A stretch of 64,000 nucleotides of DNA from positions 124,001 to 188,000 of the forward strand of contig NZ_JARXYZ010000006.1 in NCBI RefSeq assembly GCF_029894125.1, in the 5' to 3' direction. A program made the translations under genes and the position numbers. This DNA comes from Kitasatospora sp. MAA19. GTDB taxonomy: Bacteria > Actinomycetota > Actinomycetes > Streptomycetales > Streptomycetaceae. Positions 32,189 to 40,249 of the stretch are shown one piece after another (the first letter of the stretch is position 1; each line of letters opens with the position of its first letter). Under the pieces are notes generated by a model that was given only the letters and a program-made list of their open reading frames with translations, searched no databases and had not been told where the DNA came from.

Positions 32189-32935
32189 CTATGCCGCCCC
32201 GCCCCGGTGCGCCGGATCGGGGCTGCACAGCCAGCCGTTGACGGCGAAGCGGCTGTCCTCGTGGCGCCCGCTCGGGCAGCTGACGGGCCGCACCTCGTGC
32301 CAGGCGGTGGGGAGGAAGAACACGATGCTGTCGTGCTCGGGCTCCCAGTCCCGCCAGGTCTGCTCCTTCCACTTCCCGGACGTCTCGGTGTACAGCGGCA
32401 GGGCCGCGTCGAACACCCGCAGCGCTCCCCCGCCGAAGGGCCGGGGCGTGCGGTGCAGGTAGTAGACGAAGGTGAGCAGGCGCCGGGGCGAGTACTCGGC
32501 GCTGGTGTCCTGGTGGGAGCGGTAGAAGTCGCCGTCGTTGTGCACGTTGAGGCCGTAACTGGGCTCGGTGTGCCGGCAGGAGACCCCCAGCGTGTGCTCG
32601 ACCGCCTCCAGCACCTCGTCGATGGCGGCCGTCAGCTCGGGTGCGGCGAAGTCCTGGCAGGACCGGGAGCGGCGGAAGCCGGGGTCCAGCTCCCGGTCCC
32701 GGATCATCGAGGGCTTCAGCGCGCCGCCGGCCGAGCCGGTGGCGATGGCGCGCTCCAGCAGGGCCCCGGCCGTCCGCTCGCCCAGGAACTGGGTGATGCG
32801 GCAGACCGTCACCGGCAGCCGCCAGATCGCGCCCGTGCTCACCGCCGACGGCTGCTCCACCGCCTCGGCCGGCCCCGTCCCGGTGTCACATCCCGTCCCG
32901 GTGTCGCGCGTCGTCCCGGTGTCCTGCCCGGTCAT
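32189..32935 (-). CDS. 2OG-Fe(II) oxygenase superfamily protein
   Basis: A 248-residue protein with a prolyl-4-hydroxylase-like double-stranded beta helix. Iron ligands are visible: HxD in FYRSHQDTS near residue 140 and the distal His in TAWHEVRPV near 210; Arg in SRFAVNGW a few residues later fits the 2-oxoglutarate anchor. LLTFVYYLHRTPRPFGGGAL is the usual strand after the HxD motif. The N-terminus has a low-complexity DTGTTRDTGTGCDTGTG repeat. Substrate unknown (protein, peptide or small molecule). Upstream gene is a secreted protein 57 bp earlier... on the same strand, so they could be co-transcribed. Confidence 0.86.
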   Translation of the reverse strand: MTGQDTGTTRDTGTGCDTGTGPAEAVEQPSAVSTGAIWRLPVTVCRITQFLGERTAGALLERAIATGSAGGALKPSMIRDRELDPGFRRSRSCQDFAAPELTAAIDEVLEAVEHTLGVSCRHTEPSYGLNVHNDGDFYRSHQDTSAEYSPRRLLTFVYYLHRTPRPFGGGALRVFDAALPLYTETSGKWKEQTWRDWEPEHDSIVFFLPTAWHEVRPVSCPSGRHEDSRFAVNGWLCSPDPAHRGGAA

Positions 32936-32992
32936 CGTGTTCCGCCTTCCCGATCGCGACGGGTGTTCCGCGCGGCCCGCTCCCCCGCGCCC

Positions 32993-33532
32993 CTACCGGC
33001 TCCAGTCGACCGGGACGACGTCCTGCTTGAGCCCGCGGTCGCTGCAGATGGCGCACGGGTTGCCCGGGACGCCGGGGCCCTGGTCGGTGCCGATGGTGAT
33101 CGCCCCGTGGGCGCCGGCCGGGGCGTGGACGCCGTCGCCGATCATCGCGGCCTCGTAGCCGCCCAGCAGCTCCTGGAGGGTGCCGGGGCCCAGGTTCTCC
33201 GGGGCGGTGATCGCGGCGATGCCGTCGTAGTCGGTGTAGGCGGCGCCCAGCGTCCGGCCGCCCATGGTGGCGAACACGATCTTCGCGCCGCGGATGGGCT
33301 CCCCGGTCACCGCGTCGGACACCATCGCCTGGATGTTCTCCAGCTGCATCTGGGTGACGTTCAGGCTCGCCTGACTGACCGACAGGCGGGTCGGCTTCAG
33401 GCTGGGGCACTCCGCCCCGCTGCACGACGACGGCGACGAGGCGGCCGCGGAGGCGCTGACCGCGCTCCCCACGCCCAGCGACGCCAGAGCCGCGGCCATC
33501 ACCGCGACGGTCTTACGGCCTGCAGAGCTCAT
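32993..33532 (-). CDS. Secreted protein with Ig-like/CNA-type domain
   Basis: A 179-residue exported protein: signal peptide MSSAGRKTVAVMAAALASLG to about residue 30, then a segment with Cys pair CSGAEC and a beta domain (VSDAVTGEPIRGAKIVFATM, TDYDGIAAITAPENL) that resembles invasin/CNA-B type Ig modules where a G-x-P-x-x-G-A-x-V motif is usual. The C-terminal part has CAICSDRG, so four Cys may form two disulfides outside the cell. GGGAGTGG lies before ATG 33532. Role unknown, possibly wall-associated. Confidence 0.78.
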   Translation of the reverse strand: MSSAGRKTVAVMAAALASLGVGSAVSASAAASSPSSCSGAECPSLKPTRLSVSQASLNVTQMQLENIQAMVSDAVTGEPIRGAKIVFATMGGRTLGAAYTDYDGIAAITAPENLGPGTLQELLGGYEAAMIGDGVHAPAGAHGAITIGTDQGPGVPGNPCAICSDRGLKQDVVPVDWSR

Positions 33533-33757
33533 GTCCACTCCCGTGGGAACTGCCCGAGCGTGGGGATCCGTACCAGCGCGTGACGGCCGGGACGGCCTGG
33601 GCGCGTGCAGCACGCGGCGGGGCGCCGTCCCCATGCGGACGGCGCGGCCGAGCGTAGTCACCGCCCGTCCGGCCCAGCCAGCCGACAAGCACGAGTTAAC
33701 GAGATCTGATGAACCGTCAACACGACGGGTGACGAACGCGATCGAGGCGCACCCCTT

Positions 33758-33826
33758 CCACCGCCCTTCACCCCCTCCACCCCCTTCAACTCCCTTCAAG
33801 ACCCTTCAACTCCCTTCAACGGCCCG
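33758..33826. repeat. Polypyrimidine tandem repeat (CCCTTCA-type)
   Basis: Successive units CCCTTCACC, CCCTTCAACT, CCCTTCAAGA, CCCTTCAACT, CCCTTCAACG occur from about 33758 to 33826, with CCTTCCACCG and CCCTCCACC variants at the left. One strand is nearly pure pyrimidine. The block lies directly at the stop of the Vps62-like gene and upstream of the secreted protein (leftward). Confidence 0.7.
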
Positions 33827-34979
33827 CCGGCGGCGGATAACTGGGCGCCGTGAAGGACGCGTTGGCGTTGAACGTGAGGCCTTCCCGGCCGGAGGCGAGC
33901 GTGCGGCCCGGATCGTTGCGGACGATCTCGATGCAGTGGCTCTCGGCGTACAGCGCGGTGAGGTGCAGGCCCGGCGCGGGCGCCTGGACCGTCTTCCGCT
34001 CCCACCTCAGAGCGGTGACGGAGTGCGCGCTCCCGTAGCCCAGCGCACGGCCCAGGGACGCGACCGACCTGGCGCCGAAGCCCTCGGCCTCGACGCCCGC
34101 CTCGAAGCCGACGGACAGCCCGGCCCGCTCCCGGTAGGGCTCGGCCTGTGCCCGGCCCACCCCCCACGGGACGAGAGCGCCGATCGTGCCCGCCCGCGCT
34201 TCCTCCCGCAGGTCCACGACCGCCTGGCGGGTGTGGAAGCGCTTGCGCCGCACGGTGTACGTCGGGGAGTTGCGCACGATCCACTGCGCGGACCTGCCCC
34301 GGTCGGCGACGGCGACGCACGGCAGGACCACCTCCCGGTCGACGACCGGCGCGGTCGCCTCGGGCACGTCGCTCCAGCCCGCGATCACCGGCCCCGCCGG
34401 CCCGCCCCGCGCGACCGTCTTCAGCGGCACGTCCAGCACGTGGACGTCGCCGGTGTCCTCCCCCTCGTAGTCGCCGTCGAAGTAGGAGATCCACGTCGCG
34501 ATGCCGGGGGTCAGCAGGCAGCCCGCACCCTCGGGGACGGTCTCGGGCCGGACGGTCTCGGCGATCTCCAGGCCGCCGCGCCCGCACCGAACACCGACGG
34601 CCACGTAGCGGCGCCCGCCGATCTCCTCCTTCACGCAGCGCAGGTCCGTCTGGGCGACGAAGGCCTCGCCGTCGAGCTCGCGCAGGACGTCGTGGGCCCC
34701 GTGGACCCGGCCCGAGGACCACAGCGCGCTCAGCGCCCGGTACCCGGGGGGCGCCACCGGCACCAGGCCGCGCAGCACCCCGTCGGAGTCGGCGACCTTG
34801 CGCCACTCCCTGGGCTCCGCCAGCGCCGCCGACCCCGCACGGGTGCCCTTCACCCAGGTCATCGGGCCGTCCCTGGGGATGACGCTGCACAGGGCGTGGT
34901 AGCCCTCCGGCGGTCTCGTCTCGCCCGCGCTGAAGACGAAGGTGAGTTCGCCGAACTCCTGCGGTGCCGAGTAGCCCAT
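33816..34979 (-). CDS. Vps62-related (DUF946-like) protein
   Basis: A 387-residue protein with sequence blocks of the Vps62/DUF946 family best known from plants and fungi: PPEGYHALCSVIPRDGPMTW, LVPVAPPGYRALSALWSSG, CVKEEIGGRRY, WISYFDGDYEGEDTGDVHVL. The fold has a beta-prism-like N-terminus; bacterial members are often insecticidal-like or of unknown function. No signal peptide. Start 34979 (MGYSAPQEFGELTFVFSAGE) follows GGGAGGAACGG. It is divergent from the ArsR gene, with an operator-like palindrome between, so the regulator might affect it. Confidence 0.8.
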   Translation of the reverse strand: MGYSAPQEFGELTFVFSAGETRPPEGYHALCSVIPRDGPMTWVKGTRAGSAALAEPREWRKVADSDGVLRGLVPVAPPGYRALSALWSSGRVHGAHDVLRELDGEAFVAQTDLRCVKEEIGGRRYVAVGVRCGRGGLEIAETVRPETVPEGAGCLLTPGIATWISYFDGDYEGEDTGDVHVLDVPLKTVARGGPAGPVIAGWSDVPEATAPVVDREVVLPCVAVADRGRSAQWIVRNSPTYTVRRKRFHTRQAVVDLREEARAGTIGALVPWGVGRAQAEPYRERAGLSVGFEAGVEAEGFGARSVASLGRALGYGSAHSVTALRWERKTVQAPAPGLHLTALYAESHCIEIVRNDPGRTLASGREGLTFNANASFTAPSYPPPAGR

Positions 34980-35119
34980 GTCCGTTCCTCCCTGCCGGGC
35001 GCCTGGCGGCGTCCGGGCGACCACGGAGGCCGCGGGCGGGCCGCCGCGGGCGTCGTGGACCGTCGGTACCCATTTCAAGGCCCGGTCGGCGTTACCACCA
35101 CCCGACAACTTCGACTGTC

Positions 35120-35137
35120 TTGACAAATTATTTTGTC
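35120..35137. promoter_or_regulatory. Promoter/operator of the ArsR-SRPBCC operon
   Basis: TTGACA (35120-35125) is a perfect -35 hexamer and overlaps the palindrome GACAAA-TTAT-TTTGTC (35122-35137), a 6+4+6 inverted repeat in an AT-rich patch just before the ArsR start. Such positions suit steric autorepression. Transcription would start so close to GTG 35155 that the mRNA may be nearly leaderless. Confidence 0.7.
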
Positions 35138-35154
35138 GGTCGGATCCTGGAACG

Positions 35155-35907
35155 GTGCTGGACGTCGCTGTGATCGAAGAACCCGCCGCGGCCGAGGCGT
35201 CCCTGGACCCGATACGGTCCCGGATCCTCGCCGCCCTCGCCGAGCCCGGCTCGGCCGCCATGCTGGCCGGCCGCCTGGGGCTGCCCCGGCAGAAGGTCAA
35301 CTACCACCTGAAGGAGCTGGAGCGTCACGGGCTGGTCGAGCTCGCCGAGGAGCGACGCAAGGGCAGCGTCACCGAGCGGGTGTACCGCGCCACCGCCTCC
35401 TCCTACGTGATCTCCCCGACCGTGCTGGCCACCGTGAGCCCGGACCCCTCCCGCTCCCCCGACCAGCTCTCGGCCCGCTGGCTGCTGGCCCTGGGGTCAC
35501 GGCTGGTGCAGGAGGTCGGGCAGCTGCTGACCGGCGCCGCCCGGGCCGGGCGGCGGGTCGCCTCCTTCGGCATCGACGCGGAGGTGCGGTTCGCCTCCGC
35601 GGCCGACCGGGCGGCCTTCGCCGAGGAACTGGCCCAGACCGTGGCGGCCCTCGTCGGCCGCTACCACGACGAGAACGCCCCGGGCGGCCGCACCCACCGG
35701 GTGGTCGTCGGGCTGCACCAGGTACCCGCCACGACCGACCCCCGAGAGGGTGGCGCGAGCGCCACCGGGGAGGCACGGGCGGAAACACGGGCGGAGACCC
35801 GGGCTGAAGCCCAGGCACCACAGGCACTACAGGCACTACAGGCACTACAGGCACCGCAGGAACCGCAGGCACAACAGTCCGACGCTGGGCAGGAGAACCG
35901 CCGATGA
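35155..35907 (+). CDS. ArsR-family helix-turn-helix regulator
   Basis: A 250-residue protein starting at GTG 35155. The ArsR-type winged helix is residues ~18-80 (DPIRSRILAALAEPGSAAML, LPRQKVNYHLKELERHGLVE). The middle (to ~200) is a helical domain found in regulators that precede SRPBCC proteins. The C-terminal tail is a DNA-level repeat: 9-nt CAGGCACTA units (about 35810-35880) translate as QAPQALQALQALQAPQEPQA, probably disordered. It overlaps the downstream SRPBCC gene by 4 nt (ATGA) and has a palindromic operator upstream. Arrangement and family suggest repression relieved by a hydrophobic ligand. Confidence 0.88.
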   Translation: MLDVAVIEEPAAAEASLDPIRSRILAALAEPGSAAMLAGRLGLPRQKVNYHLKELERHGLVELAEERRKGSVTERVYRATASSYVISPTVLATVSPDPSRSPDQLSARWLLALGSRLVQEVGQLLTGAARAGRRVASFGIDAEVRFASAADRAAFAEELAQTVAALVGRYHDENAPGGRTHRVVVGLHQVPATTDPREGGASATGEARAETRAETRAEAQAPQALQALQALQAPQEPQAQQSDAGQENRR

Positions 35908-36641
35908 CGCACCCGTTCGAGATCGAGCTGGAGACGAGCCTGCCGGCGAGCCCGGAACAGGTCTGGGAGGCGATCGCCACCGGGCCGGGGATCGATGCCT
36001 GGTTCATGGGCCGCAACCAGGTGGACGGGCACGCGGGCGGGATCGCCGCCATGGACACCGGCGGCCACCGGCAGGAGGCGCTGATCACCGCCTACGAACC
36101 CGGCAAGCGCTTCGCCACCCGCACGCCCCCGGCCGAGGACGGCCGGTTCATGGCCTTCGAGTACCTCATCGAGGGCCGCGACGCCGGCAGCACCGTCCTG
36201 CGCATCGTCCACAGCGGTCTGCTCGGCGACGACTGGCAGGACGAGTACGACGCGCTGCGCCGCGGCTGGCCCTTCCACCTGGGCACGTTGCGCCAGTACC
36301 TGGCCCACTTCCCCGGACGCACCGCCGTCCCGGTCTTCGCCGCCGCGCCGACGGGCCCGCGGCCGGCACAGGACGTCCGGGCGGCACTCGCCCTCGGACT
36401 GTCGCTGCCCACCCCGGTGGCCCTCGGCGCGCGGGCGCACGCCGAGCCGGCGGGCCTGCCGCCGCTGGACGGCGAGGTGGTCTGGGCGGACGACGAGCGC
36501 TTCCAGATCCGCACCACCGACGCGATCTACACCTTCCACCACGGCCCCGGCATCGTGCTGACGTTCCACCACCTGTTCGGAGCGGACACCGGCGGGGCCG
36601 AGGCCGCCTGGCAGCAATGGCTGGCCGAACTCCTCGGCTGA
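35904..36641 (+). CDS. SRPBCC (START-like/AHSA1) ligand-binding protein
   Basis: A 245-residue protein, ATG 35904 overlapping the ArsR stop. The N-terminal 145 residues form a typical AHSA1-type SRPBCC domain (FEIELETSLPASPEQVWEAI, DTGGHRQEALITAYEPGKRF, TVLRIVHSGLLGDDWQDEYD, then GWPFHLGTLRQYLAHF), which encloses a hydrophobic pocket. A second region (about 150-245) with DGEVVWADDERFQIRTTDAI and IVLTFHHLFGAD looks like a degenerate second START-like half. Coupled ArsR-SRPBCC pairs are frequent in Streptomyces; the ligand is unknown. Confidence 0.88.
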   Translation: MTHPFEIELETSLPASPEQVWEAIATGPGIDAWFMGRNQVDGHAGGIAAMDTGGHRQEALITAYEPGKRFATRTPPAEDGRFMAFEYLIEGRDAGSTVLRIVHSGLLGDDWQDEYDALRRGWPFHLGTLRQYLAHFPGRTAVPVFAAAPTGPRPAQDVRAALALGLSLPTPVALGARAHAEPAGLPPLDGEVVWADDERFQIRTTDAIYTFHHGPGIVLTFHHLFGADTGGAEAAWQQWLAELLG

Positions 36642-36696
36642 CCAGCTCCCTCGCCCCCCATAACCGCCTCCCCGCGGGCGGTCGACACCACTCGTC

Positions 36697-36753
36697 GAGC
36701 ACGAGGCCTACTCCAACGGCGTCCAGAAGCAGGTCTTCGACGTCGTCCGCTGA
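36697..36753 (+). pseudogene. C-terminal remnant of an unknown protein
   Basis: An 18-residue coding-like tail (EHEAYSNGVQKQVFDVVR) ends at TGA 36751-36753. It has no start or ribosome site. Its composition is protein-like, so it may be the stump of a gene removed by recombination. Just after it the hairpin 36785-36819 begins. Confidence 0.3.
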
Positions 36754-36784
36754 CCGGCCCGCGGCAGCCCGCGCTCGCCCCGCC

Positions 36785-36819
36785 GGAGTGGGAAGCCGGC
36801 CTCGTCGACTTCCCACTCC
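36785..36819. terminator. GAAGTCG-type hairpin, copy e
   Basis: GGAGTGGGAAGCCG (36785-36798) and CGACTTCCCACTCC (36806-36819) pair over 14 bp with a single mismatch in the core, loop GCCTCGT. It lies 11 nt after the stop of the leftward exporter gene and downstream of the SRPBCC gene, so it can terminate transcription from both sides. Confidence 0.75.
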
Positions 36820-36829
36820 TGGGCACGTG

Positions 36830-38032
36830 TTACGCCCCGCCGCGGCGGGGCGTGAGCACCCCGCGCAGGGGTACGGCCAGGAGCAGCGCGAGCAGGACGA
36901 GCAGTGCGCTCGCCCACAGCGGGCCCAGGGGCCCGGCGGTGGTGCCCAGGGTGGTCGCGGCGAGGAGCGGTCCGGCGGTGGCGCCGGTGTTGAGGGCCGC
37001 CGTCGCGTACGAGCCGGCCATGGTGGGGGCGGCGGAGGCCTCGTAGAGGACCCGGGTGATCAGCGTGGCGCCCAGGGCGAAGGACAGCGCGCCCTGCACG
37101 AACACCAGGGCCAGCAGCGCGGCGGGCTCGTCGGCCAGGAGTGCGAGGGCCGGCCAGCCGGTGAGCAGCAGCGGGCCGCCGGTCGCGAGGACCAGGCCGG
37201 GTCGGTGGTCGGCGAGGCGTCCGGCGGCGGTGACGCCGAGCAGGGAGCCGGCGCCGAAGAAGACCAGGGCGACGGGGATCCAGAGCCGGTCCAGTCCGGC
37301 GGTGTCGGTGACGACGGGGGCGAGGAAGGTGAAGCCGGCGAAGGTGGCGGCGTTGACCAGGGCGCCGAGGGCCATGGCGAGGAGCAGTCGGGGGCGGCGG
37401 AGTTGGGCGAGTTCGGTGCGCAGCGCCGGTTCGCCCGTGCCGTTGCTGCGGTCAGTGCTGTTGCTGCGGCCTGCGGCGTGCGGGGCGGGGCGGGCCGGGA
37501 GGCCGTGGAGGAGGCCGGCGGCGGCGGGCAGGCAGAGGGCGGCGACGGCCCAGAAGGTCGCGCGCCAGCCGAGCAGGGTGCCGAGGGCGGCGCCCGCCGG
37601 GACGCCGGCGATCGTGGCGAGCGTGGTGCCGGACAGCAGGACGGCCAGGGCGCGGCCCTTGCGGTCGGGGGCGACCAGGGTGGCGGCGGTGGTCAGGGCG
37701 ACGGCGAGGAAGCCGGCGCAGGCGAGGGCGGCGAGGACGCGGGTGGCGCACAGCAGCGGCAGGCTGGTGGTGGTGGCGCCGGTGGCGTGGGCGGCGGCGA
37801 AGGCGAGGAGGAGGCCGAGGAGGCTGGTGCGGGCGGGCCAGGTGCGGGTGAGGGCGGCCATCATCGGGGCGCCGGCGGCCATGCCGATCGCGAAGGCGGG
37901 GCCGAGCAGGCCGGCTGTGGCGACGCTGACGTGGAGGTCGGCGGCGAGGTCCGGCAGGAGGCCGGCGAGCATGAACTCGGAGGTGCCCATGGCGAAGACG
38001 GCCAGGGCGAGCAGGTAGAGCGGCAGGGGCAT
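36830..38032 (-). CDS. Cmx/Cml-type chloramphenicol efflux MFS transporter
   Basis: A 400-residue, 12-helix MFS protein. The N-terminus (LYLLALAVFAMGTSEFMLAG, then LLPDLAADLHVSVATAGLLG) and blocks ALAVLLSGTTLATIAGVPAG, LGWRATFWAVAALC, LATGGPLLLTGW, LITRVLYEASAAPTMAGSYA match the Streptomyces lividans chloramphenicol-resistance protein as I remember it. The central loop is Ser/Asn-rich (SNSTDRSNGTG). Drug/proton antiport at the plasma membrane is expected; the actual substrate here is untested. GGAGCC precedes the start. Its neighbours are gene fragments, suggesting it lies in a recombination-prone spot. Confidence 0.88.
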   Translation of the reverse strand: MPLPLYLLALAVFAMGTSEFMLAGLLPDLAADLHVSVATAGLLGPAFAIGMAAGAPMMAALTRTWPARTSLLGLLLAFAAAHATGATTTSLPLLCATRVLAALACAGFLAVALTTAATLVAPDRKGRALAVLLSGTTLATIAGVPAGAALGTLLGWRATFWAVAALCLPAAAGLLHGLPARPAPHAAGRSNSTDRSNGTGEPALRTELAQLRRPRLLLAMALGALVNAATFAGFTFLAPVVTDTAGLDRLWIPVALVFFGAGSLLGVTAAGRLADHRPGLVLATGGPLLLTGWPALALLADEPAALLALVFVQGALSFALGATLITRVLYEASAAPTMAGSYATAALNTGATAGPLLAATTLGTTAGPLGPLWASALLVLLALLLAVPLRGVLTPRRGGA

Positions 38033-38286
38033 CGGGTGGCTCCGGGGTGAGGAGAAGCGCGAGAAGGGGGCGTCTCGTCACCGCGGTCAGCGCCCGGGAG
38101 GGCACGGGGGCACGCCGCTCCGGCCGCGGGGTGCGGCGGGAGGGCGGGGCGTGGGGTTCAGGGGGCTGACGGCGTGTGACCGAAAGACCCCACCCTGGAT
38201 GCCTCAGGGCTCGACATGGGCCGCACGCTACCGCAGCGGTGCCGGTTCGGGCACGCGGGTTTCGGGCCGGCGGCGGTGCGCGCAGC

Positions 38287-38617
38287 CGGTTCGAGTTCGG
38301 GATGCGGGCGGTGCAGAACGGCTGGCTGCCGCAGCCGGTCTGAGCCCTGAGTTCTTCGGGCTCCCCTGCGGTCAGCCGGTGGTGGGGGCGGGCAGGGCGA
38401 GGGTGAAAAGGTCGACGGCCCGCAGACCGGTGACGTGTACGTGGTCTTCGACGACGGCGCCCCGCAGGTGGTGAAGTCCTACCGCTCGGACCTGAACACC
38501 GTCGAGCACCTGCCCGTCACCGTGCCGGCCGGCGCCACCACGGAGCGCCTGCAGTTCCGCTGCACGGGCACCAACAGCGCGTTCTGGACGGTCGACCAGG
38601 TCTCCTTCGGCGCCTGA
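38287..38617 (+). pseudogene. Two stumps: TetR-like C-terminus and a secreted-protein C-terminus
   Basis: At 38287-38343 the sequence RFEFGMRAVQNGWLPQPV followed by TGA looks like the last residues of a TetR/AcrR protein. From about 38402 another frame reads KVDGPQTGDVYVVFDDGAPQ, then LPVTVPAGATTERLQFRC and FWTVDQVSFGA to TGA 38617, like the C-terminal beta-sandwich of a secreted enzyme or CBM. Neither has a start or ribosome site. Both are interpreted as remnants. Confidence 0.45.
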
Positions 38618-38676
38618 CGCCGATGCGGACCGCCCGCCGCCCCGGGGTGCAGGGGCGACGGGCGGCACCGGCCGTA

Positions 38677-39135
38677 CTAGAACGGCGGGAGCGTGCCGAG
38701 CTTGACGTCGCCCGTGTAGTGCTTGCCGAGCGCGTCGAAGTCGTAGTACAGGTGCACGTCGTCGCCGACCAGGTAGAACCTCTGCGTGCCGTTGACGAAC
38801 GGCGACAGGCCGAGGTGGAAGGTGATGCCCTGCGCCAGGCTGCCCGACGCGCTGCCGACCTTGACCTTCCCGAGCAGCGGCACGTTGGCGTAGACGACGA
38901 TGGACGCGGAGCGAGCGGTCGTGTCGAGGGTGAGTGTGGTCTCCAGCGGGCCGGTGACGTAGGTCCAGGTCTGCACGTCCGTGATGGCGGGCGCGACGTT
39001 CTGGACCACTGCGACCGGGGCCGGGGCCGGGGCTGCCGGAGCGGCCGCCATGGCCGCCGTGCTGCCGAAGCCGACTGTCAGCACGGCGAGACCGGCCACC
39101 ACAACACCCGCACGACGTACAAAGCGGTTCTTCAT
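38677..39135 (-). CDS. Secreted hypothetical protein
   Basis: A 152-residue exported protein with signal MKNRFVRRAGVVVAGLAVLT, cleavage near AMA-AAP at about residue 31, an Ala/Pro-rich stretch, and a beta-rich mature domain (TWTYVTGPLETTLTLDTTAR, ASIVVYANVPLLGKVKVGSA, RFYLVGDDVHLYYDFDALGK). No family is recognised. A GGGAGGGAACC ribosome site precedes ATG 39135. About 120 bp further upstream is a palindrome (39255-39270), a possible TetR operator. Confidence 0.75.
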   Translation of the reverse strand: MKNRFVRRAGVVVAGLAVLTVGFGSTAAMAAAPAAPAPAPVAVVQNVAPAITDVQTWTYVTGPLETTLTLDTTARSASIVVYANVPLLGKVKVGSASGSLAQGITFHLGLSPFVNGTQRFYLVGDDVHLYYDFDALGKHYTGDVKLGTLPPF

Positions 39136-39254
39136 GGTTCCCTCCCAAATGTGTGGGCTGATGGTCGGGTCCCCCGGGGTGATGTCTATCAGTCAACTCA
39201 ACTGCGCGGCCAGCGTGTTGTACATCACGACCACCCCCCGGCGTGCAAGTGGAC

Positions 39255-39270
39255 TCACTCGTTCGAGTGA
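39255..39270. promoter_or_regulatory. TetR-type palindrome TCACTCG-TT-CGAGTGA
   Basis: Perfect 7+2+7 palindrome with spacing typical of TetR/AcrR operators. The nearest regulator piece is the TetR remnant at 39488-39925, which has lost its DNA-binding domain. The site may be a relic or may control the secreted protein downstream (leftward). Confidence 0.55.
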
Positions 39271-39294
39271 CTTTCCTTGACTTTGCCATGCCCG

Positions 39295-39925
<631 letters not shown>

Positions 39926-40029
39926 GGGGCGCCCCTCGGGCGGGCGCGGGGGGCCGCGCCCGCCGCGCCCGCCGCCCGCCCGTAGCGCCCCATCGACTCC
40001 CCAAGCCCGGGTGCGGAGGCGGCGCAGGC

Positions 40030-40051
40030 GTTCACCGTTCCTCCACGGGTA
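40030..40051 (+). promoter_or_regulatory. Possible PHO box upstream of phoD
   Basis: GTTCACCGTTC (40030-40040) matches the start of the Streptomyces PhoP direct-repeat unit (G-G/T-T-C-A-C/T-C/T), followed by a weaker unit CTCCACGGGTA. It lies about 200 bp upstream of phoD. phoD genes in Streptomyces are commonly under PhoP control, so the match is plausible but imperfect. Confidence 0.4.
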
Positions 40052-40249
40052 CTCCCAGGGCGAGAACGGCGGGAACGGCGCCCTGCGCGCCGCCCGCACC
40101 CGATTTCCGACCTCCTGGGGTGATTTGTCGGACCTTCACGTCTCTCCCATCAGATGATCACTCGGCTGCCAGGATCCCGACCCCTGGCGTACGGCGCGGT
40201 CCACTCGAATTCCTTCGCACACCGCCGAGCAGCGAAAGGCCTTCACCCC

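Noticed and set aside
35750..38050. A 766-codon plus-strand frame opposite the MFS exporter
   Set aside because: Gly/Glu/Ala-rich antisense shadow, no ribosome site, overlaps two well-supported genes.
36830..38105. Possible leader peptide for the chloramphenicol-type exporter (MPSRALTAVT start at 38105)
   Set aside because: The frame does not stop before the exporter start and has no paired hairpins placed for attenuation, so attenuation cannot be supported.
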